Assembly: GCF_947623445.1 (NCBI RefSeq)
Contig: NC_135245.1
Location: 1,371,501 to 1,435,500, forward strand
Length of the DNA: 64,000 nucleotides
Origin: Clavelina lepadiformis
Lineage: Eukaryota > Chordata > Ascidiacea > Aplousobranchia > Clavelinidae
Direction of reading: 5' to 3'
Shown here: in pieces, positions 24,510 through 37,928 of the stretch
Layout: the number at the start of each line of letters is the position of its first letter
Position numbering within the stretch: position 1 is the stretch's first letter
Translations under genes and position numbers: made by a program
Notes under the pieces: generated by a model
What the model saw: only the letters and a program-made list of their open reading frames with translations
What the model was told of the DNA's origin: nothing
The model's database searches: none

Positions 24510-27500
24510 ATGTATCTCTGCCACAAGACCCACTTTTCGATGGCAAAGCCAGTAAATATTTTGACTATTTCCCTTCAAACAATTTAGAGGTAACTATGTT
24601 TTCTTATTTGTAGAATATGATAAAAATTTTGTATGTATATATGTAATGAAATATACATTTGTTGCATAAAAATATTAGCATTTTCATTCCCACATGTGGT
24701 AAGTTTTTAATTACGTGTTTGTCAAATTGTTAACTTACATTAATTGCTTATAACGGTAGTTGATCAACTGAGTGACATTTCATTTGAGTGACAGCTCATT
24801 TGAGTGACACATTTTTTTAACGTTCATTTGAGTGACAAATAATTCATGCTCAACTGAGTGACAGTTCATTTGAGTGACACATTGGTGAGTACTGTTCAAT
24901 TTTCAAACTACAGTAATGGTTGAGAAATGAGTGGCACATATGATATAAATGTAACAGATAACATGGCTTCCATTGCTCTTCACACAAATACAATGGAAAC
25001 CATGTTATCTGTTGCATTTTGCACAACATCACACCAACGCAATAGAAAACATGGCTCTTATCTTATCTGTTGCATTTCACACAACATGGCACAGTTGTTT
25101 TTTTGTAGATAGTACTCTAAACTTTGTCTTGTGTGTGTTGTCATCTGTGCACTTTCTAATTAACAGCAACTGCAACTTAAACAAAAAATGTCAATCTGTC
25201 ACTGAAATGAATTACACAGTCCTTATCAATGTGTCACTCAAATGAATTAAACAGTAGTTATCAATGTGTCACTCAAATGAACTATAATTATGTCACTCAA
25301 ATGAGCTGTCACTCAAATAAACTGTCACTCAGATGATATACAACCGCTTATAACTATATGCTTAGTTAATAATGATCAAAGTATATTAATGTCATATATA
25401 TGATACTGTAGGATCTCCCCAATGCTCCTGTCATTACGAGTTTAGGGCGTACGTCGAAATCAGACACTTATCTTTTATCATGGACATCTGAAGCGAGCAT
25501 AGCTGCAATTCAAGCCTTCTATATCAGATATAAAAAGGTATGTAAACTTTGCGTTTGAAATAATGATGTATTGACTCTGGCCCTTGTATAAGGTTGTTTT
25601 TCAATATGTTTGCTGTTTGTGCACTTAACTAAATACATATTAAGGTTTTGTTTATTTATTTTGTGTTGTTCTCGCTCATCAAGTCCTACTTGGTTGGTTT
25701 TCTTTTTCCCTTACTCGGTACCAGCACTGTGAATAAAGGACTTTGTTGTTTGAAGGGGTAATGAAATGAATGAAAATAAAAATTGGCAGCTTGGTGCCAT
25801 GAGAAGGTTTTGTAAAGGCGCAAATTGGAAAATTATGTTCTAGACTTCCTTTAGGCATCATTAGGCCATCAACATTCCAACTAGGCCTGGAAAATTTGGA
25901 TGGGCCTGCAATGATTAGCATTGCTCACAGACGTATGCTACAGGATGCTTGCCTGCAGGCATACTTAAAAGCTCATTAACTCTGTTCTTCAAGGTAGCAA
26001 CTGATAATTTGTTCGTCGCCTAAGCGAAATGGTTTCTTCTATGACCTTGTCTGATAATCCTTAAGTGTCAGTTTATTTAATTTAAGCACTGGTTTCAAAG
26101 TTTGTCCAACAATTTAAATTACAGTCTTCCAACCAACCATGAAGCACTTATGCACGTGCTAGAAAAACTTATGTGCGGCTTCAATGAAAACCTCCCTTGT
26201 AATGTTTCACACTTAATGACATCCTCACGTAACACGCTGCTGATATTCAAGTAGCATTCCTATACACATCCAACAAGCAGATTTATTCGTGCAAAAACCC
26301 ATGCTACACTGTTTTATGGCCACTTGCAGCATATATTCCAGGCTTACGTGTGTCTTGCAACGATAAACAATGTAACCACGTTGTGTCTTATGTTGACAAG
26401 CTAGACGCTATTATGGTTTGTGTATCCCAAACTATTCCTCACGTACGCTCGGGGAACTGCTGTTGTCAATACGTTTTCTCGACATGCATCACAGCACAGT
26501 TGATGCATAGCCGTGGTTTATTTTGTGGTCCCTGCCATTGTTTTCACTGTCAACAGAGAGCCTCGTCCATCAAAACAAGGGCCCGTCTTTGCGGGGAAAT
26601 CTCCGAAACTTTGTCTTGAGTCAGTTTGCCCGGTGATTGATGGCAGGAATGAATTCTTGTGATGCTCGGTCGCTGCCGTCCAGGCACTTGCGTTTTTTTA
26701 ACTATAATGCTTTGTATTTGGCGTATTGATCCGGCTGCTCGTTAAAGCAGCATAGAGGGCTTTAATTTCTGCCCTAAAGCGATTCAAAGGTTACCGCTCC
26801 ACGACAAACGCTGCAATGTTCTGGACTGCGATTTTACATCGTTATGAAAATAAATTTTAATAAAGCTCCATTCATACTTTCCATCCCCTTTCTATAGCGC
26901 ACCTGTTTTCATTGTTTATTTACCGTACTGTGATTAATACGTTCCTGGTTTTTCGAAGGATCATTTATAACGAAAGCGCTCGCTCTCATTTTAACGCAGG
27001 TTTCATCCAAAGAATGGAAGTACGTATCAGTCCCTGCAAATGGAACATCGCTTCAGCTAAGCGGCCTTGATGGATCGAGCGTGTATCAGGTTGAAATGGT
27101 TAAGATTCTTCTTGATAAGCGCACCAGTCACCCTGCTATGTCGTCGTTTCGAACAGGAAAGGGTGAGCAGCCTGGTGTGGATTACTGTCTCGTATCACCA
27201 TCCATCTATCACCGCCTTGAAATACTTGACTGCTCTACAATTTTAAACCGTATACAACGAACTGAACTTGTAGGGTATCGGTGCACGCCGCGAACGGGTT
27301 CCATTTTTGCCGTTACCTTGCAATATATCTTTCCCATGCCTTAAATTATTTCTTTATCATCAACAGCTCATGGTGGCGCTTCTCTGGCGCCACATCAACC
27401 GAAATTGCCGTCGGAACACGGCTGTAATCGCCGACGTAAATTGCACAAACTCTTGCCGAATTGCACAGACAGATCAGGTGCGTTTGTGGCTATAATTACC

Positions 27501-30500
27501 GGCCAAAGTAGCTTTTTGTTCGTGCCCAAGTGTTTACATGAAACTGAAGACCATCTGTACATTTGTCATTTAACCTTTGGCCATCTGAAATAACATCGTT
27601 GATTTCTGCTTAAAATCGTTGGAATGAGTGACATTTATAACATGCCGTTATTACTAAGGTTAGGTTTAAATTAGTCAATTTTACTTTAAAGGTACAACTT
27701 CGTCCGGTCCGAAAGTCCCAGATGCACCCGAATCCCCCCACGTTACTGTGACGTCACCGAGTTCGGTTACCCTAACGTGGGGGCCCCGATCGAACGGGGG
27801 TTCACCCATCATAGGCTACAAGGTAGGCGAGACAATGTTTACATGTTTACCTAAAATGATCTCAACAACCTATTTCGACTTGATTTCACTGCACTGTTTA
27901 CGCCCGGAGCCGAGTATTCAAGCCAATTTGATTTCTAATGAGATATCACGGAGATAATGACCGATTGTTGTCGATAACCTTGGACTTGGATTTACGAGTT
28001 CTGTTCCAGATACAATTGAGAGCGATGAAACGGCAGAAAAGTGGTTGGAAGAACGTCACCAAGATATCATCGGCCGACACCAGGACCTACCCCATAATGG
28101 GCTTGAAAAGGGGTAAGTTTATTCGCCACGAAAGCTTCATGCCAAAATACGTCTCCGCTAGCGCGTAAAGGTCAGGCCGGGTAAGGTATGAATCAATGTC
28201 ATCAACACGGACCACAGTCTCTCGTTTTTTGTCCCATCTTGGGACGCTTTCATTAACTAATTAAATACCAGTGCCCGAAGAATAATAAAAGCTAATAGGC
28301 ATTGAGTCATTTGAACAAACAGCCGTCACTGCGCGAAAGAATTTAGTGATTTTCTGCAACAGTAAGCTCGCGGCAGTAGCGCTTTTAGAGCTGTCGTGGC
28401 TATCATTCATCTTGCCGTATTCGGATACTTTTTGTTTTAATCAGTTAGTTTCAGATTGCTTTCGTGCTTTCCACGTAAAATTTCTCAAGTGAAGACTCTT
28501 CATTTTCAAGCACCACTTTATCGAGACGTTAACCACCACCTTATGAAATCGAAATGTTTTTCTCAAATTCAAACGTCATTCGTCTATTACTAAGTCTACG
28601 TTGAACTTGCTCTTGATAAAAACACTGGAATTTAATTCAATCAGGAAACCAACAGTTTGATACGAATGAGTGTTAATTTCTGGAATGTTTTTTGTCATCA
28701 CTCTTTTTGTTGTAAACAAAGTGGATTGTTAATCACTTAATTGTGTGTTAATGTTGGCAGTTACTGTTTTGTTGTTGTGTGTTAGTTATTGTTACTCATT
28801 GCTTATTATAACCAACAACTTTTACGTTGCAAAGGGACTTCGTATAAATTCCGCGTGATCGCCATAAACAAAGTGGGTGAATCGACCCCCTCGTCCGCTT
28901 CCTCCCATGAGCCCCTACCCCCTATCGTGCTGACCACAGCCCCCGAAATCACAAACGCAACCATAGCTAACGGGAGTCTCTATCTACAGTGGAGGGTGAG
29001 TTATAAGTGACCAGATTTCAGCAGATGTTGTGTAATTACCAGTCGCAAGTAATCGATTATTTAAACTGTTTGTTAATTAGAATTAATTATTGTGTGAACG
29101 AACTTATCCCTCCCCTGAGCTGTCTTTGAACCATGGTTTTTGGAAGTTATTTTAACCCATTATTTTTCTCTGCATCATGTCACTTTGCATATTATGTTCG
29201 CAACATGCAGCCGCATTGAGGTTATAACTGTAAATACTCATCGCACATGAAAATACGAAAAAAGTGCGCGGCCGTACGACTGTCTATTCCCGCTATTTCC
29301 AACTTCATATTCCCATATTAAGTAAATAAGGTGGACGGTAGTGTATGAAACAGTCCCATTTAGCTACCTTATACTTTCTTCCATAGTACGATGGACCGGA
29401 CTCCTACAATTTCAAAGGCTTTTACCTCAATTACGTTTTGAACCGGAAAAAACACAAGAAAAGGCGAATCAAGAATCCGTCGGTTTCTTCTTACACCTTG
29501 CACAATCTCAAGGGGGGCTCGAGTTATTCGATTAGGCTGCAGGTATAATTCGCAAACACTTCGACTTAACTTTATTAAAGTGTTTTGATACAACGATCCG
29601 GCTGGATGCGTAAAGATGCTGCTGTTGGAGCTTAAAAAGATATACTGTGGCGTGAAATGTGTTTTGTCGATGGTACAGACGTCCACATCGGCCACATCTA
29701 ATCGGCTACAGACGATTTCCAAATGTGATAAATGCTGAGTTAGGCATAAAACCATTTTGCTTAATCGCATTGAATTTCCACTGAAACCCGATAATGCCTT
29801 GTTATAAGTGCCGCTGACTATAGAAGTCCAGCTGGTTCGGTCGCTGAGTCACATGCTGTGGCGAAAGGACCATAGCAGCCCTGTGAATACCCACAGCTGT
29901 TAATAGACGCGTAGCGACCATTCATTCAAGACGCAGCAATGTTGTTGTAGGCCTTCAACGCCCATGGACCGTCACCGCTGTCCAACGAGGTCCTGGTGGA
30001 GGACGATGAAGTGGAATTCCTCTTTGATCTGGAACCTGATCTCTATCATCCGGACCCGTCGTTAATCGGTGAGTTCTGTTGTTTCAATTAGAGGCTGTTT
30101 TGAATTGACTTTGCACCTAACGTTTATTGTATAAGCAATTGGTTTCTGCTATTTAGTTAGCGGTGAAACGCTGGCGGTGGATTTAGATCGAAAATGATAA
30201 CGGTATTATTATCAAAAATTTCGTCCCAAAAACTAAAATTTCAGCAACAGATAACACTTAGAGTCGAATTCGCATATTTTTGTTGGGTCGTTCGGCGCAT
30301 AAGCTACTCAGTCCTGAAGTTCATCGATCTTATTTTTGAGGTTCGCGGTCGCAGTGGTGTTGGCTTCGGTCTTATCGCTGGTGTTGAAAAGTAACGCATA
30401 AGTACATCATATCGAGCCGTGAATTCCGTGATTTTATTCGAACCCTTAAAAGTGATTTCGGCTGTGACCGGGTTCGGTTAAGCTTCTTGCATTTTTATAT

Positions 30501-33490
30501 CTCAAATTAAACTCCCCAAATTTTCTCTCTAAAGCAACGAAAAATGCCAACCATCGACGTAATAGCTCATTGCCCAAGGGGTAAACGAAATCATCGTACG
30601 AAGTAAACACCTGTTTCTTGCATGTGATTAGAGAGCCGGCGTGTAGTTGAGACGACATAGAAAGTTCTCGTTTTAGCCTATTGCCGGAAATGAGTTTGCC
30701 AACATTCAGTCGACTCGGAGAACTTTGACTCTATACAACCACCTGATCTAAAAAGGCGTTTCCCGGAAAAAGATTAAATCTGTCAAATTGATTCCAATAT
30801 AGTTTGTGGGCCAACGATTTTCTTTACCAGTTGCTGACAGATGATGGCGAGTCGGTTCCACATCGAGAAATTTGAACAAGCACCGAACGCGTACGGATCT
30901 TTTTCGGGTTTTTATTAATTTTCTGTGATCTCAATCCAGCTAAATAGCGCGGCAACAAATTAAAAACTTCACAAGGCGGGGCACACGCATAATGAGTCGG
31001 CCAAAGAGCGTTTTAAAAAATTAGCGAGCAAACTCTCATTATAGCGAGCCTCAGCTATACGAGTCCGACCTTTCAGACGTGTCCCAGTGTTCGGCGTAAA
31101 CACTTTTGCCATTTTCTCTTGACTCAGGAGCTATTACGCACGCCTCATTGCTCGCTATTATCGTAAATTGATACCTTTATTTAGGTCGCTTTTCATCCTG
31201 TACCGAACGGGCGTCTTACATCGTCTGTTAAGGTTATTTCGTCAGTTACGAAATTTCCTCAATACTTTTGTTAAAATTAGCGACAAATGACATTCATCGT
31301 ACAAGTCGGCTTTCTTTTCACGTACAAGTCATTCTCCCAGTGTCCCAAATTTAGAACATCGCTGTTACAATTTCTATAAAGAGTTGCGTAATTTAGGAAG
31401 CAATGTGTTCCCTTTGTGACGTCATCATTCCCAATTGACTCGTGTTGTCTGCATTTTCTGAATCATAAAACTTATCAACGATAAACCGTCAGCTTACCGC
31501 GTGCATTCGCTAATGTACTTGATGTACGACCGCAGCTTGTGTAAGGTGACATCACAATGTCAATCCAGGCCATCGTTTAATTATTGATACATTACTTATG
31601 TTGTGCGTTACAGATGGTTGGAACGAAGACAGAGACACCGAAGTGAACAATAACGCCCGCACCCGCTCCTCCCAGAGGGATACAGCTATTTTAATCGCTG
31701 GTGGAGCACTGGGCTTTGTTGTTATAATTCTGGCCGCATCCGCTATCATATACCACAAGAAATTCTCACTGCGAAGTGGACAGACACAAACGGAGTCAAA
31801 ACAAAACGAGTAAGTGGTGATCGTTGGAAAGCTACTTATGATAAACGAAGGTCGTTAGAAATGTGACATCCAAGCCGCTTAATCTAAACACAAAAGCACA
31901 GCCTATGTTTTTGTGCCATATCGGCTATTACTGCGGACGGGCTTTCACATTCCGATGTTCAAAAGCCGATGATAGGACGTCGTACAGACTTAATTTGAAG
32001 CTCAAACACGGGCTGCAAATCGCGCATATCAATTAGTCGTGTCCTCCGGTGAAATGAACTGTTGTAAGCGTATCAGGCGTTACGTTGCGGTCAATGTTGC
32101 TGATTTTCAGCCCGTATTTGACGAAGAATCGTGTAGGTATCTACGATGAACAGTCGGATTTTGTACACTAAGGCGATAACAAATATCACCATCGCCGTTA
32201 ATACGTTAATTGCTCGTCGTCACTCGAAAAGTTTTGTCGCCGTTATGGCGTCCGTATTATTTATAGTATGAGGCAAAATAAATAATCAGGGCCCTTGAAA
32301 AACGAACGTTTTATGACAGATGGCGGCGAATTGGCTGAATTTTGACCTTGGCACTGTAAATGTGTTTTCATCCCGGAGTCGGGAATGAAAGGTTAATAAA
32401 CTTGTCTCTTTTTAAAAACCTTTATTGATCGGCGTTAACAGCTTAATAAACTCTTCCGACTCCCAGCAATAAAAGTGAGCCTATTTCTTCGAAATTCTCC
32501 CTCTATAGTCTATACTGATGTGTATTGAAGTATTGAGTGCGTGCAATAATCGATATAATGGTTGGAAATCTAAGATCTTCCGCCACCCACGACGAAAAGT
32601 TTATTTTATTTTAAATGCCAATTTGGATCAATCGGATTAAGCGGAAGAAACCTTAACGTCTTTTTTTGTCAAAATTCTTTTATTTTGTCATCCGCGCTTA
32701 ATCGCCTTAATGCGTCAACGCTAATTGCTTGTCTTTTCTTTCTGTCTGCAGTTCAAAAGGTCAACGGAAATCTGCCCTCCGGTCAAAGATCACGGGTCAA
32801 CTTTGTTGCACGGACGAGAAGGATGGTAGTAGGGGTCAATGTACCCCCGTTACCCCTCCCCAGTGCGCTTGTTACAGTGGGGCCAATTCGCCCCCCCACA
32901 TCAACGAATCGTGCGGCTTGATGACGGATTGCATGCATTCGAACCGCACCTCCGTCTCCCACACAATCCTGCCCGGTAACGGGGGGTTGCCCTATTCGCG
33001 GGGTGCGGGAAGCCCCATGTATGCGATGGTGTGCGATGGCAGGCAGTTGCAGTGCTGTGCCGCCGCTGGGATCGCTCCGTTGTGGTGGGTCAGGGGTACG
33101 GACGGGGAATTTTGTCACATCATACCCCACGATGCCAAGCCCCGGCAGAAGGCGATCGAGGAATCGGCCCCCGACGATGCTCAGTCCCGGGAATCCCCCG
33201 CCTGCAGTGAACTCCTTATAACGCGCGCCCACGACAGCCACGTCGTGGAATGCACGTTGAACGACAATGACGTCACCCTCAACGTAGCCGACGTTGATGA
33301 CGTCACCCTTAATGTAACCGACGCTGATGACGCCACAGAACATGGTTCCGCAAACGAATCGTCTTCGAGTGACATCGGTGATGAGAGACCTTGTTCAAAT
33401 GTCGTTACGAGTTCCAGAAGTAGTGACGTCACCGAAAGTGCCGATGACGTCGGTAATAGACTTCAAAATGCGGAAACGACGTCAGATTAG
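24510..33490 (+). CDS. cdon/boc: CDON/BOC-type Hedgehog co-receptor, 3' part (three FN3, TM, cytoplasmic tail)
   Basis: Ten coding exons: 24510-24589, 25412-25537, 27000-27162, 27692-27822, 28010-28112, 28835-28995, 29387-29542, 29951-30068, 31614-31809 and 32752-33490. All junctions keep frame and encode about 656 residues. FN3-1 (exons 2-3) has TSKSDTYLLSW and AMSSFRTGK. FN3-2 (exons 4-6) has PDAPESPHVTV, NGGSPI and GTSYKFRVIAIN. FN3-3 (exons 6-8) has GFYLNYV, SYSIRLQAFN and PLSNEV. These follow vertebrate CDON closely as I recall it. A transmembrane helix (AILIAGGALGFVVIILAA) lies in exon 9, and the last exon is a 245-residue cytoplasmic tail with a Cys-rich start. In the family, the third FN3 binds Hedgehog. 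The first exon shown starts in phase 1, so upstream exons exist but were not found. Confidence 0.85.
24755..25345. mobile_element. 591-bp foldback/MITE-like element with 9-bp target duplication
   Basis: Left end GGTAGTTGAT and right end (reverse complement) GGTTGTATAT begin imperfect inverted repeats that quickly become arrays of TGAGTGACA. There are six copies on the left (24769-24878) and about six as TGTCACTCA, one of them variant, on the right (25193-25331). The element is flanked by a perfect 9-bp direct repeat GCTTATAAC at 24746-24754 and 25346-25354. An inner hairpin pairs ACAGATAACATGG-TTCCATTG (about 24955) with its complement (about 24992). It lies in an intron of the CDON/BOC-type gene. 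A 9-bp target site and repeat-built ends recall Mutator-like and foldback elements. Confidence 0.8.
33268..33327. repeat. 30-bp coding repeat with TGACGTCA palindromes
   Basis: Within the cytoplasmic-tail exon a 30-bp unit encoding DVTLNVADVD is repeated as DVTLNVTDAD. Perfect TGACGTCA (CRE-type palindrome) sits at 33268-33275 and 33298-33305, and again at 33424-33431. Confidence 0.7.
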
Positions 33491-34410
33491 ATCAGCTTTA
33501 TCTAGATATTGCACTGTTATTGCGTTTTCGTTTTTTCTTTCAATGAAATACCTCATCGTGAACGGATGAATTTTCTGCGTGGATTTACCCTTTTTGCCCT
33601 TTTTCTATTTTTCTTAAACTTGTTTCAAGCGAGCAGTATTTTTGTATCTTTCGAATCAAGTGAAGTTTCATTTGTTGCGTCCTGATGTCGTCATAATAGG
33701 TCATTAACCATGGGAAGATTTGATCAGATTTAAAACCAGCGTCTTGCATCTGATCCACAGAAGCAGCATTTGCGTTGTCATGGTAGCACGTACGCATAAA
33801 CAATTCCACATTCACCTAAGGTCGCAACACACAACTAGTTGAAATTTGGCATGAAATTACTTCACTCATTCGTGAAGTCGTCGCCACTCTTGCATGACGA
33901 GGTCACGACGTTGCCATTGGAAACCGATGAGTTTTTATTTCATTTGCTTTGTTTTTTAGAAATTGAAATATTTGTTCTTGTTTAGAATTTTTTTCCGTCG
34001 TATTCTTGCTCAGCTAACGCCGGGCCGTGAAGTTTTCATTGCGCTTTTGACTTATTTTTTCGTTCGAATTAAATTAATTTTTTCCCTTGTATTAGTATTG
34101 CTTGTGTCGGAGCCATTTTGTCCCGTATTTTGTCAGCAGTATTTTTTCAGCTGCTCGTTCTTTTGGTCCAAGTTTCGTTTTTCTATTTCTGTGTTCCGCC
34201 TCCTACAAATAGGCAGCATTTTGGTCAAATCTTACCTTATAGTGCGGCATACGTTTGAAATATTGTTGCAATTTAAGTCATTGTAGTTGGTGATGAAACG
34301 AGTATCGTTGGTGCTTCACACTTCATATACGAGCCTGACTTTGTTACCTTTTTTATGGTGCTGTGAAGTGTGAAATTTCAAATAAATGCTTTTGCACACA
34401 AGTTGTCTTC
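33491..34410 (+). other. Probable 3'UTR of the CDON/BOC-type gene
   Basis: T-rich sequence after the TAG at 33488-33490, with AATAAA at 34381-34386. The open frame at 33963-34286 is a product of the T-rich composition. Confidence 0.5.
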
Positions 34411-35135
34411 TCGAATGACATGATTTTTAGAAAGTAAATGGTATGATGTGAAAACCCTCACCTCGGAAAGTAGGAATTTGCACGACAAACTTGCTGATGC
34501 TTCGGTTATCGAGCTCGCTTTTGTGCAAATTGCGATCGAAACACGCATTTTTTACTTGTTGTTTTTTTATTTTTTGTTGACCGAGTTTGGAACTGTTCAT
34601 CAGGTTCATCATCATTCATCAGGAACTGTTCAACTGTCCACTGAACAGCAGCAGGCATCGTTGATGCTTTATCCAAGGACGTCACAGCGGTAGCGCCACT
34701 AGGTATTGAACATTACGGCGCTCTAACCTCTTCCGTTTCCGAAAGCGACGTCATCAGATATATGACAATAACGTCGTTACAAACGTCATCTGGAGTCCGG
34801 AAGGTTTCAATAGAATGTTGAGTCATCATTTCCCTCACATCGTCTTCCAGAAGTTGGAATTAGGAGACATAGCTTCTGTGCCAGTGCAAAGTGCTTGAAC
34901 AAGCCAACAGTTCTTAGCTTAGAGTCGAACTATTCGAATCCTTGTGGAAAACTGTGAGGGTTAAAAGCAGTGAGTGATGTCTCAGAAGTTTTGCAACACT
35001 CTTCACAACCTCGCGATATTTGCTTGGCCGCTTTTGGTCAACCTGGTTTTCAAACCGTTGAATTTTATTGCAAAATTTTACTTTTTCAGTTTTATTTTAG
35101 ACACAGGTACAGTTGTATGTGCTCGAAAATTCAAT
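34411..35135. other. Intergenic stretch before the Ly6/uPAR cluster
   Basis: Promoter region of the first LU gene. No other feature is recognised; short open frames at 34448-34693 and 34970-35210 are unsupported. Confidence 0.4.
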
Positions 35136-36358
35136 ATGCGCCATCTCCCGATCAAAGTACTGTTGGTGTGTCTTTTCCTAAAACAAGGTAAGTCATACTA
35201 TTTAATTTAATAAACATAACCTCGGCTGAACGTATAACGAATTTATTCAACCCACAGGCGCATCTTTGCGTTGTTATGAATGCGAAGATACAGCTGCTAG
35301 ACCGAACTCAGACTGCAAATATCTGAAGCAAAGTTTGAGTAAAGTGAACTTAAATGTGAGCATCATTGAGTGTGCTTCGAATGAGAATTACTGTCAAGTT
35401 TTCAACCGTACAGGAGGTGAGTAATCTTGATGCTTTCCATGTGCATCAGCCATCGCAAAGCTATCTTGTGAGTTGTTAAAAACCTTCCCCGATATTTCGA
35501 ATAGTGTTGCTAAATGACACACCAACGCTGGTGAAAATATGACCTTCCTATAATAAACTAAAGGTGGAAGATGCCAAGGTCGAGTGGAATTATTTCGCAA
35601 ACTACCCCAACCCAAAACGCTGGGCCTAACTTCCAGCTCTGTTATAATAGCGCACCTAAATACTTCGATGCCTTTATTCCTCTGCCCAATAAATGAGCAT
35701 GAACTTAAAAGAATTTAAACTTTTTCTGTGCTTTACTTAACTGACGTAATAGGTCTTGGAGCGTCGGCATTGTTCAGTGGCTATTACGGGTTTTCTCGAC
35801 GATGTTCGTCAAATGCCGATGGAAAAGGATGCGCCAAAGGGGCATTCCACACGACCTGCAATTCATTCTGCACTAGAGGTAAGAATTTCGCAAGATAATG
35901 AGCGTTCAATGAATAGTAGTCGCAAGTATAACAGGCGGCTGACGTACTAAAACGAAAAAGATAGGAGCCTGTATTTTCTAAGTTGAAAAGTTTTGCAATT
36001 GTGACCGATTGAAAGACTTCGGTCGTCGTAATGCTTGGAAATTGCAGTGTTAAAGCCGTTAATTAAATATGCTTTGTTCTACGGACTGGGAACATATTCT
36101 AAAAAGGATTGATTGTAGTTCTAAAGTAAATTCTACGCGTTTGTTGATAAAGAAGCACTGGACACAGTCAAAGATAAGAAGTATGTTGTAGTTATAGACC
36201 GTGCAAATGTACGACTTGCTTTATATTCTTTTTGTCGTCCAGATCTTTGCAACACTGGCGACGGTCTCGGATCAGACGCTTGCCTGCCAAGGGTGTCACT
36301 TTTGTTTCTTACTCCCATGACGTTGATCGCTCTTCTTTTATCTCTGAAGATCGTTTAG
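35136..36358 (+). CDS. Single-domain Ly6/uPAR (LU) protein, GPI-type, four exons
   Basis: Exons are 35136-35187 (signal peptide, MRHLPIKVLLVCLFLKQ), 35258-35416, 35753-35878 and 36243-36358. All introns are phase 1 and GT-AG, giving about 150 residues. The LU domain has ten cysteines, five in each half. The first half starts LRCYEC and ends at the NYC stretch. The second starts RRC and closes with CNSFC then DLCN, the diagnostic end of three-finger folds. After a short spacer (TGDGLGSDACLPR) a hydrophobic tail PMTLIALLLSLKIV ends the protein, as in GPI-anchor signals. A poly(A) signal AATAAA lies at 36371-36376. Expected at the outer cell surface; ligand unknown. Confidence 0.88.
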
Positions 36359-37928
36359 AAGATTTTATCGAATAAACAACTTGTAATGGTCGAGAAACTA
36401 TCAAGGAACTTGCAGCCTTGCAAAGTGTCATTTTCTGTTTATTGAATTGATCTGTTTCGTTCATTAGTCAAGTCTTAATCAATCTGATTGAAGTTTTCTT
36501 TTTGCCTGATTCTCAATTTTGCTACTCCTTTCACCTTCCACTAAGCGCAGTGTTAATTCCTTGATAACGTGGGTTTGAATGTAAGCTGCTGATATGAAAG
36601 CGGCCTGTACTCAGATATGCAGAGAACTTATAGCAGCATACATGTTATACTTTTGATTGTTATTACATTTTACCGAATTTACTGATTAAGTTATAACAAA
36701 TTTGAGTAATAACTTTTGATCTAGAATGGCGCGGCTCTAAAATATCTCGACTTTGGTTGCTTGGAAAATTATTATAATCAGAGTTTTATGAATTAGTCTC
36801 AAGTATTATTTCTACCAAAGTCAATGACTACAGCAATGCTACCAACTCCTTACTCTTATTTTGATGAAGCAACGATAATTAAGTAAGTCCTATAGTCATA
36901 GTGCACCGAGGTCCAAAACTGAAACCACATTACGTGTTGTGCTGAAATTAATCATAAAACTGCAGCACATCGACATTGTTTTAAATAGTCTTTAATCTCA
37001 TTGAACAGAAATTGAATAACTTAGAGAGTTGAGTTATCACCTCAAATCAAAAGCACGATATACTAATCACGTAGGTTAAATACACAAATACATGAAAAAT
37101 CATTCATAATAGCAACAAACGTGTTTGATGGTCAGCCTGCAAACTAAAAACAAATCATGTCGTTAAAAGTAATTTGCTCACTCACAGACCAACATTCCTA
37201 TGTCGGCATCCATCGTTTATTCGTGGCCTAACGAATATGGCACGTGAGACAGGCACCTAGTTTGCAAGAAAACTTTGCAGGGAACGAACTTGGTGTGATA
37301 TGCATTGGCAGTTACAGATTATACAGTAGTTCCAATTGTGATAAACTATGATAATTGTGCAAAATCCTGAATATAAAATCCTGTACATACATATCACGAT
37401 TGTGGGCAATGTTTTGTAAAAAACAAAACACGTCCTTAAAGTCAGCTTTTTAACGTTAATATAGGAAATAGTGTCATTTCCAGCGGATGGTATTTTAATC
37501 TATCTTTAGCACGTACAACCCTAAGTTGTTTATACTTAATACACGATTTTGCTCAGCTAAAGTTTTCCGTGACTTTGCGCCAGTACCTAACTACTGTGCT
37601 AATAAAGATGTTGTTGATAAATCACAGTATTATAAGCGGTGTAGTGTGTGCTGTGTATGACAGACTATAAGACCAGCTCTGCTGTACAGAATAACATCTG
37701 GTTAATTAGTTATTACTTATTACTGCATTTAATTAAATGCAAAATCAGTGTATAGGCTACGTATAAATATGTTTCTTCATAGAACTCTCAACAACCGACT
37801 TACATAGTTAAATATCTCGATTAATTTTATATTTTGTTTAGGTTGGGTGATATTTCATATTTCTTGATGTTTTTTCGTTTGATTTTCTTGATAAGATTTG
37901 AAAGTAACACATCGAACTATCCTCAGCG
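36359..37928. other. Intergenic; right part is the 5' flank of a duplicated block
   Basis: From about 36930 onward the sequence resembles 41870-42960 and, less closely, 50900-51460, upstream of the paralogous LU genes. The duplications therefore carried promoter DNA. Relative to the second copy, this copy lacks roughly 200 bp near 37625. Confidence 0.6.

Noticed and set aside
26350-26619. Cysteine-rich 89-codon frame in a CDON/BOC intron
   Set aside because: Its cysteines do not follow LU or EGF spacing, and there are no flanking splice signals in frame.
32783-33343. Minus-strand 186-codon frame
   Set aside because: Opposite the well-supported cytoplasmic-tail exon of the CDON/BOC-type gene; no recognisable domain.
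33963-34286. Phe/Leu-rich 107-codon frame
   Set aside because: T-rich 3'UTR sequence gives hydrophobic residues by composition.
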